64,000 bases of DNA from Owenia fusiformis (GCA_903813345.2 CAIIXF020000006.1:39209936-39273935); one strand, 5' to 3'; positions 24,503-37,815 are shown, counted from the stretch's first letter. A program made the numbers and translations. Notes: generated by a model from the sequence alone, not told the origin.

Positions 24503-27208
24503 TTTTTTATTAATCATTTTTATTTCAAGTTCATATATTATAACATTTAATTTCATACAATGAAAATTCAACAAGGTTGATCAATTTAACATTTGTGTTG
24601 AACTTCGAAGTAAATATACCATACACTTATATGCAATACAAATTTGTTACAATTATTCGTAACTATTCATATATAAACAAAAAGGAAAAAGTACAATTAA
24701 AGCTGATATTGGAATGCTTTACCAAAAAAAAGTGTGCAGTGGTGTAAATTATGGGATGATGTAATATACATGTTAGTCAATCTTGGTTGCTTTTAGGAAT
24801 TTTAAAGTTGCTTTCAGCAGAAGTGTATTATCTTCATTACTAAGTTCACTGTTACCATGCAAGAGCATATTTACTTTGCTAACAGAGTTAGCATCTAAGA
24901 ATTTTTCTAAACAACCAATAATATGGAGATCTATAAGTAGTTGGATTCTATCATTTACAAATTGGGGGCATTTGAGGAAAAAATGAGTAGGGGTTTCATT
25001 TTCATGACCACAGTTACAGGCTGGTGAGTCAATGTTTGTAAAGTGATGAGCAAATAATTGACTTTTTAGAAATAGGTCCACTTTTAACCTGTTAAATATA
25101 ATTTCAGTTTTTCTAGTGATATCAAGTGATGCTATTATATTTATACATTTTTCATTCCCGAAATGCTTTCTAAGTTTGCCTTTAAAAGTTGATATTCTAT
25201 TGCAATTTCTTAAATCATTAGGCAGACCATTCCATTCTTCAATCGCAGCAAAATATGTAGTTTTTCTAAATGAAATGCTGATATTTAGAGGCACAATATA
25301 CTCTCTGACAGCCCTTAGAATTCTATTTGGTTCATGTAAGTATTTATTAAATAATTCAGTGACATATGAAGCTGATAAATTGATTCTACTTTTAAATAGA
25401 AATGAGCAAAGATGGCTTCTCTCAGACAAAGTAATCCAATTTAATGTCTTCAAGACCTTATAGGTGCTTGAACCATGCAGAGCACCGGAAATTAGACAAG
25501 CTGCATTATAATGCAGTCTTTCAAGTTTGCTGGTAGCTATATTTGGAGCACTATTGTTAATTATATCAGCATAATCAATTTTACTTAGAATAAAAGAATT
25601 ATATATGGTTTCCAAATGATTCAAACGAAGAATGTGAGTTAATTGTTTAAATGGATTTAAGATTGTCTGTAATTCCTTGGTGAGCTCATTAACATGTTCC
25701 TTGAAATTAAGCTTTTGATCTAAAATAACACCAAGGTGTTTATGACTAATAGTTTTAGGAATGGGGTCACCTCCCAAATAGAGTATAGGTTCATTAACAG
25801 TGTTTGTTAAAGGTGATGTAAAAGTCAGGTCAGCACTTTTTGATGCCTTAAATTTCATTTGCCAGGTATCAGCCCAGGTTTTAATTGTATTTAGGTCAAT
25901 TTGCATATTTTGAGAGAGTAAAGGGCTTTTCTTAGAGTAAGGAAGGAAGATTGATGTATCATCTGCATAAATGAAAGTCTTACAATTTAGATTATCAGGT
26001 AGATCATTTATATATATTAAAAACATAAGCGGCCCTAATACACTGCCTTGAGGCACACCAGCATTGATAAAATCAGGTTCTGACCATTTCGAGAAAGAAT
26101 TATTTACTTTAACCTTCACTTGTCTTTGTGACAGATATGAATTCATTAAAAGTAAGAGATTATTGTTGATGCCATAAGATCTAATCTTTTGTAATAATAA
26201 TTGATGCGGAACGACGTCAAAAGCTGACGCTAAATCAAGAAAGATAGTTCTTACATTGTTTCCATTATTCAATTCTTCTTGAATGCAATGAATAATATAT
26301 GAAAGTTGGGAAGTGGTATTATGCTTAGGAAGAAATCCTGACTGAAAACTGTAAAAGAGGTTATTTTGGATCATGTGATTGAAAATTCTATCATAAATAA
26401 TCTTTTCCAGAACTTTAGATAAGGCATTTAACAATGTGACTGGTCTATAATTGACAACTTTAGATCTATCTCCTTTCTTGTGTAACGGAACAATAATACC
26501 CTCTTTCCAAATCTTGGGAAACAATGAGATGTAAAAATTTTGTTAAAAAGCAAACTCAATGGTTCACATATCGTCTCAGCTGATAAAATTAGCATTCTAT
26601 TATTTATTTTATCTGTCCCCTCCCCCTTTGATGCATCAAGTTGTTGAAGTAGTTTTAAAACCTCATTCTTATCAGTAAAAATATCTTCCAAGTTTAGATT
26701 ACACCTTAATGGAAAATTTGGTAATGGTTCGTGTATTTGATCTACATTGTTCTTCTGAATAAAATATTTAAGAAAAAGTTCAGCTTTCTCAGAAGAAGAT
26801 CCCGCAGATAGTTTAGGATTATCTAAATGTAAATAAGGCAGTGACACATTAAATGACTTTCCAAGGAGCTTCTTCAAAAGTATCCAGTAATCTGTTGAGT
26901 TTCTATTTAAATCTGATAAAGTTCCACATGTTGATTCTATATGTTTACGCTTAGCTTCATTTATCATATTTACAACACATAAGCTTTGTTCTTTGTATTT
27001 TTGAAGAAAGGTTAAATCATTTGAATGTTTAAATTTATGGTGAAGTCTATCTCGTTTATTAATTTGCTTCTTTATATCAGAATTAAACCAAGGCTGATCA
27101 TTTTCTTTTATTAAAACCTCTTTATGCGGAATTGTTTCCTTAAAAATGTTGAAGAAAGTATCAACAAACCTATGAGTGGAAATATGAACATTTTGAAGTT
27201 CTAAGATC
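24503..27208 (-). mobile_element. 5'-truncated non-LTR retrotransposon (LINE)
   Basis: The element is flanked by a 10-bp target duplication, TAAGTACTTT, at 24493-24502 and 27209-27218. On the minus strand it ends in a short A-rich tail (24503-24508). The 5' end cuts in between the expected endonuclease and RT domains, typical of incomplete reverse transcription. It lies inside an inverted-repeat element whose right arm (27590-27680) preserves the uninterrupted sequence across the insertion point. Confidence 0.9.
24773..27208 (-). pseudogene. LINE reverse transcriptase, truncated and frameshifted
   Basis: An upstream frame (27208 to about 26528) carries DQPWFNSDIKKQINKRDR, the linker usually found between endonuclease and RT. 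It is then shifted, and the RT frame continues as a 583-residue ORF (26524-24773). RT motifs in that ORF: FLDLASAFD (residues 95-103), GVPQGSVLGP (156-165) and FIYADD (184-189, the catalytic pair). A C-terminal CNCGHENETPTHFFLKCP zinc-knuckle-like motif follows. This suits the Jockey/CR1 group, though the clade is uncertain. The frameshift near 26525 and the missing 5' half make it dead, although the RT core itself is uninterrupted. Confidence 0.88.
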
Positions 27209-27218
27209 TAAGTACTTT

Positions 27219-27890
27219 CTGGGCATAAATACAGTGGTTTTTATAAAAAACAATATGTTTTCTTTCAAGTGAAGTACCCATGATGATAAAAATATAAATC
27301 AATCAATTCGAAATATTATGAATAGAATAGAATGGTATTGAAAGTCTATGCTGAAAACAATGGATAGCACGAGTTTTCCCTAGCTATGGGAAAATAACAT
27401 GGGATATATGGTTTTTAACTTTAATTCATTTCAATACCCATCTCCTTTTCATTGCTAATCTAGTGTAGAGGAGACTTTCAATATGTTTAAATTGAGAGAA
27501 ACAAGATCAACTTTTTAGAAAATAAGGCTGACTTTTTTCAAAAAGTGCCAAGTGGGGCCCTAATCCATAATTTTTCAGAGAGTTGGTTTGATATTTTACT
27601 ATCACAGGGACTTCACTTGAAAGAAAACATATTTTTAAAATAAAAGCCACTGTATTTATGGCCGGAAAGTACTCATGGTGAAAATATCTTGACAATATTG
27701 GAAATAAGTCATTCCTTCAGGGGTTTTAAAGATATCCATTATGGGTGACCAAAATAAGCTAAAAGCAATGGATCGCATGAGTTTTCCCTATTGGAAAAAA
27801 CAAATCCTCAGAAAATAGCAGAAATCCAACATATGACTGTCTGAAATCTTTTGCGATACTTTACCTCCTCCTTTTATTAGAAACAATTAA
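27219..27890. repeat. Inverted-repeat element hosting the LINE
   Basis: 27219-27290 (CTGGGCATAAATACAGTGG, then TTTCTTTCAAGTGAAGT) is the reverse complement of about 27600-27675. 27710-27880 is related to the inner inverted repeat at 9130-9830. The left end of the host element continues across the LINE at about 24484-24502. Confidence 0.75.
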
Positions 27891-30857
27891 TATATGTTAC
27901 CTTTCAAAGGTGGAAATCCCCCACAGAATGGCAAACAAGGCTGTTACTTAACATACTTATTCCTTTATATGCTGTTAGTTACTGCTACTTGATCCCTACT
28001 TTTGAATCTGAGACCCATGAAAATTAGCACCTTTATTGCTTTTAATAGTGGCATGAGTAAGGAACAAGAGATAATATTCTATTACTTTGTTACTGGATAA
28101 TGGATACACCCATCGTGATGATAGGCTACATTTGTGTCACCAGTCCCGATCCCCAAAGAATTTGTGTCCTTAACTTGAATTTATATTGGTGCACTAAATG
28201 CAGACTTAATTGATGTTGATTTCATGGTAACAAATTTTCGAAGTAATTGAACGCACAATTTTCTTATGTCCAATGTTTATAAAATGATAGCGTATTTGCC
28301 AACCATATTAATGCAGCTGTTCATGGCTCAAGACCTTACTCGGTGCGCCAATGGGGAAACTGATATCATATTTTCAGTAAGTGTTTCTATATACCTTTGG
28401 TTTTATGAGCAATTAATCACTAAAATCTGGCAAAACAAATGAAGCCTAAATACCTTCTCACATATGAACAAAAGCCCCAAATGTAAACTTATGTGTACTT
28501 GCAAAAAATATTTGAGTAAATTTTGTTCCCCTTAGTATATGTAGGTTGTACATCATATGTGTAAGTATCCCTTCAGAAATCTTTGGACGGCTTCTGAACA
28601 TGTGCAAAGATGCACTCAGGTTCGTATATTTACATTCCAAATCACCAGAATCAAAAATGTATCCAATTCACAAGACTGGGTTGGATTCGTTCATAATTTT
28701 AAGAAAGCCTTAAGCTTATAACACATGTGTGGTATACTTATTGTACTTTAGTAATAATGCCAGTAGGCAGTACAATGAAAATCATTAAGAGAGAATCAAG
28801 GTGATCCTGATGTTGAAATAATTAACTTAATGCATATTTCTAAGGTACACAGGATATGGGACAATAACAGGGTATAACCAATAATCTCCATGGTGATGTG
28901 TACAGGATGTTTAGCTTGATTTGATGTCTTTGTACCTCAAGGCAAAGTAAAATTCTATGTAAAAACTAACATTAATGAAAAACATTTAATTAATTTTAAA
29001 AACTCAAGGCTCACAGAACAGCATACTTTATAGAATTAAAAAGCAGCTTTTATATTTATTCAGCATGCCAAAATAATCTAACTTAATATCAACATCCTTG
29101 AAAACTCATATCAATCCAACATGGTTCTGAAAATGCATAAACAAGTAATATTACACAACACATAACCTTTTTAGGTACAATTAAAACTAAACAAGGCAAT
29201 AATAAAAAACTAATTTGGCGTATTATGTAATCTGAGGCATTGTAATTTAAAACACTCGTACATTTGACATCAATGCAGGTTTTCCAGTCGACTTTTTCAA
29301 TATTGATTTTGGTCATCGACATTTTAATTTCCTTGCAACTAAACATCCCCTCTTAATGATGGATGCACTGTTCTAACAGTTCTCAAATGGAAACAGGATT
29401 TTCTAAGTATTATTTATGAGGATCTCTGCTTGTAGATCTTGATTTTTCATAGCTGCATACTAACTAATTCAAGCTATCTACATGCTCAGCACGGGATATT
29501 AAATCACAGAACATTGATAAATTACAATGTTACGAAACTGACTGCAAATTGTAACAAAACTGTAGCAACTGGTGCAAACAGCTTAATTGTAACACAAGGC
29601 ATCAACATGCAAAACATCACCACCTGCCATTTGCTACATATGCTGTCCACCAAACACCATCCACAAAAAAGTTGGAGATAACAATATGTCAAATTCTGGT
29701 GGTGACATAAAAACTGTAAGACTAGTTCCATACGTAACAGTCACAAAAAATTATGTTACACAAGCAGAAATGTTTAATAACAACAACTTAGTGCAAGTCT
29801 TTATGACCGGTCACAAATTGAAGTTCTGTCGGGGACTCATCAGGGAGTAATTAGTAAGCATATACTTCACACAGCTGATGCGATATTTGAACAAATTACC
29901 AACTCAATACCTTGTTAGTACGATGCAAGTCATTACGCTCCCTTGACACGTGTAAACCGCATTCGAAAATGTGTCAAGATCACATGAATAAGACATGCAT
30001 TAGAAATATAATGCTACGCTATACTATATTGTGGTTAACCATACATTTCATTGACTGCCATGCAGACACGTATTATTACAGTGGCCTATGAGACTCAGAA
30101 TGCAAATTATATAAATGAACAGTATACCCAATAATCTTTCTCAATTTCTGCATTTATGTACATTAAAACATATATAATTCTGGTCATTACTTTTTACTGA
30201 GACCAGCAACAAGTGTTCATATTTCAAGGTTTCTGATTATCATGCCCGTGATTGTACAAAATGGATGGAGGGGGGGGGGAGTAGGCAAATACCAGAAATT
30301 AATATGTCAAAATTGGGAACTTAGAAAAGTGTTCACATTGAGAGGTGTTCATATAAGAAAGGCTCCGTTTATGAGAGATATTCAGGTTTTACTTGTTTCC
30401 TGGAAAAAATACTAAGTATGGAAAGCTTCTTAAAAATGTATTTTTGAGATTATTAATTTGTTCAATTAATATTGTTTTATTTTTAGAGAAGGATGTCGTC
30501 ATAGAAGCTTTAATTCTGTCAAAGTAGATGTGATTTATTTCAAAAATGTCAACAAGAACTTAAGAATTTTAATCTCTTGTTGTGTATTAAATAATGTTAT
30601 AGAATTAATCAAAAATAGAAAAATGTGAATATCGGTGGTTTCTCCTTTGGCAATTGAGTTTTCCATTGATAGGCTCATAGAGAAACTCTTCATACTCATT
30701 CTTTTGAAAAACATCAACTCGCAAAATGTCAAACTGCAAAAATAGGTCAATTACAAATATATAAGCTGATTCCTCTAAAATGATGCTTAACTGTGGCTGG
30801 GAGGATAAGGGACGAATGTAAGTTCATACAATGCCAGTCTTTTTTTCCAAAACTTAT
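27891..30857. other. Intronic DNA, little recognised
   Basis: There is one CAGTAAAACC-type MITE remnant (about 30195-30395) that includes a run of nine G (about 30270). Short open frames at 28458, 29089, 29439 and 30535 have no family features and no splice context. Nothing else is supported. Confidence 0.45.
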
Positions 30858-31180
30858 TAATCCTTTCACGACGATAGGCTCCATCTGGAGCCCTATTACG
30901 TCATGTCTTTCAGGATAGCACCACTATTTTATTTAAACATACATCAACGAAATGACAATATCAACAACTTGTCAAAATTTGGTATAAAAAGACTGAATAT
31001 AGATCTGGAGCTGTCTTTTTACACCAAATTTTGACAAGTTGTTGACATGTGATAATACTTATTAAAAATTGTATTTTAGTGATTCAATTTTAAGTATAGG
31101 TCCTGAGGTATACATCACTTATCCAACACCAGGCCAATATTTTCCTCTTATTTTCAAGTCGGGAAAGGGTTAATGGACAA
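30858..31180. repeat. Foldback with strong inner hairpin
   Basis: The inner stem pairs CAACAACTTGTCAAAATTTGG (from about 30961) with CCAAATTTTGACAAGTTGTTG (to about 31044), extended by TAAAAAGAC/GTCTTTTTA. The outer ends AACCCTTTC-like and GGAAAGGGTTAAT also pair (TTAATCCTTTCACGAC at 30858, GTCGGGAAAGGGTTAA at 31158). Confidence 0.8.
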
Positions 31181-31230
31181 GCAATAAATGGACGGATGGA
31201 TGGAAGGAAGGATGACAAGAGAGTACAGAG

Positions 31231-31346
31231 TAGTCTTGCTCAAAGACTGTATCCCCCCCGTCACCTTCACTCTCTTTACCTGGCAATATAGAGAGAATAG
31301 AGAAGGATGAAGGGGGGGGGGGAGTACAGGGTCTTTTAAGCAAGAC
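31231..31346. repeat. Foldback with C-run and G-run arms
   Basis: TAGTCTTGCTCAAAGACTGT, CCCCCCCG and CACCTTCACTCTCT pair with AGAGAATAGAGAAGGATGAAG, GGGGGGGGGG, then AGTACAGGGTC and AAGCAAGACTA. The loop is about 15 nt. Confidence 0.8.
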
Positions 31347-31767
31347 TAAGTACAGAGCATCGATAAATTACATTCAGGTCATAACATTGATATTCACATA
31401 AATGTTACATTATTTTTATCTTAATTGTTCTTTAGAACATTAAAACTAAGCTTTGTTGAGCAACTCTAAAAGAAGTTTCAGATGACTAGATGCTCTTTAA
31501 TAGACAAAAGTTCAAGGGGGAGAACATGTTTATTTGACACCCTGTGCATCAATGATACTTTAATGTTTTGCTTTGAAATTAACTTCCCATCCTATATCTA
31601 TTCTGTCTAAAGGGCGTAATTAGTCTTTTCCGATCATGAATCAGATGTTGATTCATTGCTTTCAGCAATTTATATTTTGTCAAAGATATTGTACTTAAAA
31701 ATCTTAATTTTCGTAAAAGTGTTATTAGCGACATATTACACTTATATCATTATTAAAGTACAAAAAT

Positions 31768-32645
31768 TACAGGGTGATACAATAAAGTGACATCCACAAA
31801 ATGTTGAATTTTTTTTGAGATATATCAGAATTTCCACTAATTTAAGCATTTTGGTGACTATTTAAGAGTTTCAAAGCCACAAATAATAAAGACAATATAT
31901 TTTAGATCTAATAAAGTATCATGTCAACATACTTCAAAGAAATCTCTGAGTAACAGTGAATTCCTGTCAGGCAGCCATTTTGAATTTTCTGAGGCACAAA
32001 TCAGGAAAACAATACGATAATTGTCATCTGCCCCATATTTCCTTCAATTTGAGTAAAATCTAGCCATACTTAGAAGAGATCAGAAAATTATTGCGAAATC
32101 CCACATAAGTTGGCCATTTTGAATTTTACGAGGCTCAAATCAGAAAAATGATACTATTTTTGCATTCTACTTTAAATTACCTTTCATTTAAGTACATCAA
32201 AGCTTACTTCAGAAAGATCTCAATATTGAAGCAAATTCACGTTGACACTGCCATTTTGAATTTTCTGAGGCACAAATCAGAAAAACAATATTTGTGGTCT
32301 ACCCTAAATTTCTTTCAATTTGAGTATAAAATAGCCATAGTTAGAAAAGATCAGAAAATTATTGCGAAATCCCAACATCAGACGGCCATTTTGAATTTTA
32401 CAAGTCCCAAACTAGTAAAACAATAAAACATCTACAATTTACTCTAAATTGGCTTTAATTTGAGAATAATAAAGCTATTCTTTACAAAGATCTCAAAATT
32501 AACCACCCCCCATCACTGCCCTTGGGGGTCATGGTGAAAAACATGGAATGGACTAACCAACGGACGGATGGACAGACAGACGGACGGACGGGGGCTTCAC
32601 TATATTCCTACCAAACTTAGTTCATTGGGATAATGAAAAGCTTTG
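31768..32645. repeat. Tandem unit of about 130-145 bp with (GGAC)n tail
   Basis: GCCATTTTGAATTTTCTGAGG-type units recur near 31975, 32110, 32250 and 32385, each followed by AATCAGAAAAACAATA-like sequence. The block opens with ACAGGGTGATACAATAAAGTG and ends with GGACAGACAGACGGACGGACG plus TTCCTACCAAACTTAG, the same tail as at 18940-18975. It is a dispersed composite family. Confidence 0.8.
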
Positions 32646-32999
32646 GAGAGGAAACATTTTCCTTTCTCTTCAGCTAAGTTGAGCTACTGTAACACGTGAC
32701 CCAATGGCAGGCCAACCTTTAACAATGTACTTTATAATGTTAGCCAATACATCATTTCATTATAACAGACTTCTCAACAACTAGAAACTGTAATTAGTTG
32801 ACAATTTTCATGATATATCAGCTTTTTATAAATAACATCGGAACCTAGTTACCAGTCAAATGAATTATTTTTACTAAATCCATTATCCTAATAAAATGTT
32901 TGCATTTCTCAACAATATCAAATTTAAAAAGAATAATGAGATAATTTTGTTGTACTGTACACCCAGGAATTTTTTGCATGTTTTTATATAACCCGCTTT

Positions 33000-33790
33000 T
33001 GCGAGATTTGGAAAATTCGCAAAATATAATAGCTGTGAAATTTGAATGGTTCAAAGGAGTGGTATCGATATGGAGAGCTTTTTGAACACATGTTTCTCTT
33101 AAACCAGTCATATAAAAATCTAAAAATTTAACACATCGTCAATTTAATGGTTATTTTTTGAATGGTAACAATATAATTAGAAAAATATATATATACTTTC
33201 ATCTATATTGTTTTACAAAACACATCAAAGGCTTGTTTTGTTCTTGTTATCACGTTTCCAGAGTGAAATGAAACATCTTTCCGAACCTCATTGGAACAAA
33301 AAGACATAAACACAACATGTTTAGGTCTCTCAATATTGTAATTTGGTTGATTTTAAAAAAGTATCTTGATTTTTATCTATTTTGGGTGGATTTTTTAAAA
33401 TATTTTGAACACTTTTTTTAAGATCAACCAAAAATTTATTTGAATTACTATAATAATGAGAGGTCTCAAAACATGTTGTATATGCTATTTTGTTCCAACT
33501 AGGTTCAGAAAGACATTTTATTTCATTCTCAAGAATTGGTAGAAAGGAGCAAAAACAATTGCACTAAAAAAACAGAAAATGTTAACAAAAACAGTTATAT
33601 AAAATATTTCTAAATAATTTTCGCATTAAATTGTTGTCAATCAGTCAACATTACATACAATACCGTGTTTTTTACAGAATGTTCTCAATGATTAGTTTAA
33701 GAGAAAAACATTGTTGAATTCAGTTCTCCATATCGATATCACTCCTTTACCAAATTTTAGAATTTTGAAAAAGTTTGAAACGACAAAACT
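33000..33790. repeat. Large palindromic element, about 350-bp arms
   Basis: Outer part: GGAGTGGTATCGATATGGAG (about 33056) pairs with CTCCATATCGATATCACTCC (about 33726). Inner part: CATGTTTAGGTCTCTCAATAT pairs with ATAATGAGAGGTCTCAAAACATG, and GGTTGATTTTAAAAAAGTAT-like pairs with AAGATCAACC. The centre is near 33395. No ORF is present. Confidence 0.75.
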
Positions 33791-34229
33791 ACTTAGACAG
33801 AAGACTAATTAACTGAAGGTCACATAACCTACTTTGTAAAAATAATGATTAGGTTTTTATTAAACATCAACTTCAATCTCTAAACCTTCATCAATGGTAA
33901 TAATATCAGACTCATAAAGTTACAATGTTGAATTAGGTCAGACCAACTGCTGAGTCAAAACCAATTATGAATAACAAATGAAATTTAAAACGTTGTCATC
34001 AAAAACTAATCATACGTGATAGAAATTGAGACAAAAGTACTTAGCGATAAAACTATCATATGGCAAATTATGAAACTAAGAGGAGATCAAATAGCACATT
34101 TTAATCATAGACGACAATGAGTTAATTTACTGATTAACATGTGTTATTTCAAAGAATGGAGCCATGTTTGATTAAATCGATTTATCAAAATGCTTGCATA
34201 TAACGCAGTCAGGCGTAACACCTGGATTT
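33791..34229. other. Intronic DNA, nothing recognised
   Basis: AT-rich sequence with no feature supported. Confidence 0.4.
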
Positions 34230-34790
34230 ATTTCATAACACCAACATGCACCTCAATGTATTTCATTACACTAAAATGCACCTCAATGTATTCCATTACA
34301 CTAAAATGCACCTCAATGTATTTCATTACTCTAAAATGCACCTCAATGTATTTCATAACAATAAAATACACCTCAATGCATTTCATAACACAAAAATGCA
34401 CCTCAATGTGTTTCATTACACTAACATGCACCTCAGTATATTTCATAAAACCAAAATGCACCTGAATACATTTCATTAATACCAAAATGCACCTCAATGT
34501 ACATGTATTTCATAACACTAAAATGCACCTCAATGTGTTTCATAACACTAAAATGCACCTCAATGTATTTCATTACACTAAAATGCACCTCAATGCATTT
34601 CATAAAACCAAAATGCACATCAATGTATTTCATAACACCAAAATGCACTTCAATGTATTTCATAACACTAAAATGCACCTCAATATATTTCATTAATACC
34701 AAAATGCACCTCAATGTTCATGTATTTCATAACACTTAAATGCAGGTCAATGTATTTCATAACCAAAAAAATACACCTCATTGTATCACA
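34230..34790. repeat. 30-bp minisatellite, about 18 copies
   Basis: The unit is close to ATTTCATTACACTAAAATGC followed by ACCTCAATGT. Because 30 is divisible by three, several frames on both strands stay open and give apparent repetitive peptides of 70-90 residues. No splice or homology evidence supports coding. Confidence 0.93.
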
Positions 34791-35605
34791 ATTTTATTCT
34801 GTTCTTTGGCAATGGCCAGAATAAAATTTGAGGTCATATATTTGACATTAATCATAAAATCGAGGTCTTTGTTACGATTGTAATATGATAAACAAACAAG
34901 AAACACAACTTTTTGCATTTATGATTTTTAGCGGCAATTCATACTCCAATATAGAACTGTTAATCAATTGTAGCTATTGTGATGTCACGCATCATATTAG
35001 AATTGACAATATTATGTAAACTTCACACTTATGATTATAAAAACACAGCAGATCAAGACATGTGCTAAACTAAAAACATGTTGAATATATTTAACCCTTC
35101 CATGCCCAGAATTATTTAAGGGATAATAGATGTTTTGTTAAAATATGCACTTTTAACATCAATACATCATAAAAGATGCATTTTGACTCAGAAGTATTGC
35201 ATTAAATGGAAATAAATTCATTTTTTAAAATTACAGCAAAAATATATCAAAGCTTATATCAGTTATTAAGTAAACTATGACAATCACATTATAATCACAC
35301 AAATGGGCAGGAAGGGGTTAACATAAAGTAAAAACATGCACACATGTTTTAGAAAAACTAAATTTACATGCAGACACTGTTTTGAATGTCAAAACATGCG
35401 TCTACACATGTTAAATAAAAACAAATGAATTCACATGGACTTAATTAAAACACATCCCGGACAAAGATTAAAATGAAAAAAAGTGCAGCATACAGGCCAC
35501 AGAAAGAGAAACATGTCTGTGTAATTGCACAATTCAAAACACACATAAGTGCAGGGAATTGAAAACATATTCAACTAGTGGATTATACACACGTATTTGA
35601 AAAAT
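34791..35605. other. Intronic DNA, nothing recognised
   Basis: AT-rich sequence. It includes several ACACATG/CATGT motifs at 35330-35620. No gene is supported. Confidence 0.4.
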
Positions 35606-35659
35606 TTAAAACACATGCATCATATGGGCAAAGGAAAAACAAGCAGCACTCGGGCTTAC

Positions 35660-36565
35660 CCCGTTAGCAACTGCGGGTCCTCGTTTAAATCCACTCAACA
35701 CAGTGTAACCAGCCCGATCAGCCAATCCACGACATCCATTTTCAACAATCAGAATCTTCGGATGGGCAGATTCAACAGACGGAACCATCTGATCATTTTT
35801 ATATTTCTTCTTTGCACACTTATGTTGTGCGATTTTCTTCCGATTTGAGCCATGACTGAGCAAATTTAGTTTATGACGATCGGCTTTGGAGATAAGTGGT
35901 GATGAAGGTTCTTCAAGTTCAGGTGGCTTTCTCTCACGTTTCTTTAATCGAGCATGTATATTTTGAGTTTTTTGTTTTTTGTCTATCATATATTTAATGT
36001 CATAATCAGTAGAGTTATTTATTACACCGTTGTGCTTGGCATCTAATAATTTGAGCCGTAGCAGTTTTTCATCTAGAGCCAAATTTGACTTATCTGCCAT
36101 CTTTATTCCTGTGTCAAACCTTTGATGAGTTTCTTCAGTTATATCTTCAGCTAGACAAGGGCTGACATCTTTTGGCCATTCTGCAGTTGAATTAGATATT
36201 CTAGACATTGAACTATCTGCTTCTTCCAAGACATCAGTTTGTAATGTTACCTTGGAGATCTCCGCAATAACCGTGTTGTCCTTAGATACGACACTGCAAT
36301 TGTCGGCCATGTTGTTTTTATTATTATGGGATGTAACACTGATTCTATCTTTATACACAGACAATGCTCTGTTGTTGTTATTATTATCAAATGACTCATT
36401 GAGGGGCAAAACAGAGTTACCAAAATTAGGGAAGGGATCCGTTTTAGGGACTTTCATGTTGGTTCCTTGGCACACAAGAGATTGGAGCACACTATTATTT
36501 GATTGGCTGATTGCTTGGCTACACTGTGATATTCCGTCCGTCTGCTCAGTAGTTTCTAATTGTTC
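35660..36565 (-). CDS. Unrecognised Ser/Asn-rich protein, exon 3
   Basis: Seen: an acceptor (CCCCTATAG) precedes 36565 and the exon ends ...AACGGG|GTAAGC at 35660. The 906 nt are exactly 302 codons and open throughout. It begins EQLETTEQTDGISQCSQAIS. The middle has a FDNNNNN run (about 36370-36400), an acidic LEEADSS stretch, and a basic stretch ARLKKRERKPPELEEPSSP (about 35900-35955). The end reads ENGCRGLADRAGYTVLSGFK, the part most likely to be folded or conserved. No domain is recognised. Phase 0 at both ends suits exons 2 and 4. Confidence 0.78.
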
Positions 36566-37727
36566 CTATAGGGGGCAGAATAAGCAAAAAATAATAAAAA
36601 CCTACAGCTACAAAACATAGCAAATGTATTAATAATCAATAAAAATAAAAATGCAAGAGACCCAAAATATTTTGACAAAATATTTTGTTGGTATTACATC
36701 ACAAAAAGGATTAAAAGATTCATACTTCAATATTAACAGCTTTCTGCTTGTAAACTCATATAACATATCATTTCAGGATTATAGTACAGTAAAACCTGTA
36801 AAGTGGAGTATCTCGACAAATGAGATGCCTCTTAATGGAAGACTTTTCAGAGGTTAAATGAACCTCTATTATCGGAACAACTCCCAAGTAGAACACCTCC
36901 AAAGTGGAACATTTACAGAGGTCCTAAAGGTGTTCCACTTAGACAGGTTTTGCTTTATTAACGTATAACTTACAATTGATCTAGCCCAAAGACATATTAA
37001 TCTCTCAAAGCCTAATATTCCTAATTCACCATTCCATGCTATTCTTAAAATTTCAAGGAGACCCAAACAATAGTATCTTTAACGACAAAGGATTTTATGT
37101 GCATTCAATTTCAATATAAACCCTGCTATAACAATAAAGGTATAGGAATTTATTAATTTCGTCAACATATCATGTATGTGTTAATACAACCTTTTCAAAC
37201 TATGTACCTATATCAAATATAAGTTTAAAAATAGAAAAATAAACAATCGGAATAGTAATAAATAAACAAATGAAATCAAATACAAAATAGGATTGTAAGT
37301 TCACGAAGTTTACGCTTAAGCAATGAACATCAAGAGAATTCTTATCAATAAAATACAACAGTTTATTCAACAACAAAAATAAAAAAGACATGAAAATGTT
37401 TATGTTGCAAATAAAACGACGCTAACCAGTTCTCATGATACTGTAAGCTTGCTCGTAGGTATCATGGCTAAGGTACAGGGCTTCGTGTATTTATTTTAAA
37501 TTTTGTAGCAGAATTTTGAAAAATTTTTGACCCAAGGCTCAAAACAAAAAAGATAATACTCAGAAATGCCAGTTGTTATTTAAATTGCCTTATTTATGAG
37601 GGGAATAGCAAATCCATGTTTTGGCGAGCTTGGCAGTATGGACAGCTCCACATAAATTGCTCAATTGCTCATGGTATGTTGGAGTCTGGTTAGTGCCCAT
37701 GGAATATTTAAGTAGTTAATACTTTAC
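36566..37727 (-). other. Intron 2 of the unrecognised gene
   Basis: Bounded by the donor CAG|GTAAAG and the acceptor CTATAG. It holds a CAGTAAAACC-family MITE at 36784-36955, itself an inverted repeat (ACAGTAAAACCTGTAAAGTG against CACTTAGACAGGTTTTGCT). Otherwise nothing. Confidence 0.65.
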
Positions 37728-37815
37728 CTGTCTCCCATTTGATGTGACAGATGATGTCATCTCATGAGTACCTAAATCTGTAATGAAACTTGATGGTAGT
37801 CCATTTCGGTCATCT
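37728..37815 (-). CDS. Unrecognised Ser/Asn-rich protein, exon 2
   Basis: An 88-nt exon with acceptor TTATTTTCAG before 37815 and donor CAG|GTAAAG after 37728. The first base completes the split codon CT|A left by exon 1, and the frame reads LDDRNGLPSSFITDLGTHEM onward, ending in phase 0 at ...NGRQ. Exact phase agreement on both sides is the main evidence that it is real. Its DRNGLPSSF echoes DRDGLLPNSL of exon 1, so a short motif may be repeated within the protein. Confidence 0.8.

Larger units (their letters stand above)
15373..35659 (-). other. Intron 3 of the unrecognised minus-strand gene (20.3 kb)
   Basis: The intron is bounded by a GTAAGC donor (35659-35654) and a TTTTTCAG acceptor ahead of 15372. 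It is filled with satellites, foldbacks and a LINE, annotated separately. I found no further splice-bounded coding exon, but a short one could be missed. Confidence 0.6.

Noticed and set aside
34190-34739. Six overlapping frames encoding repetitive Met/His/Cys peptides
   Set aside because: All are products of the 30-bp minisatellite, which is open in several frames. No exon borders are present.
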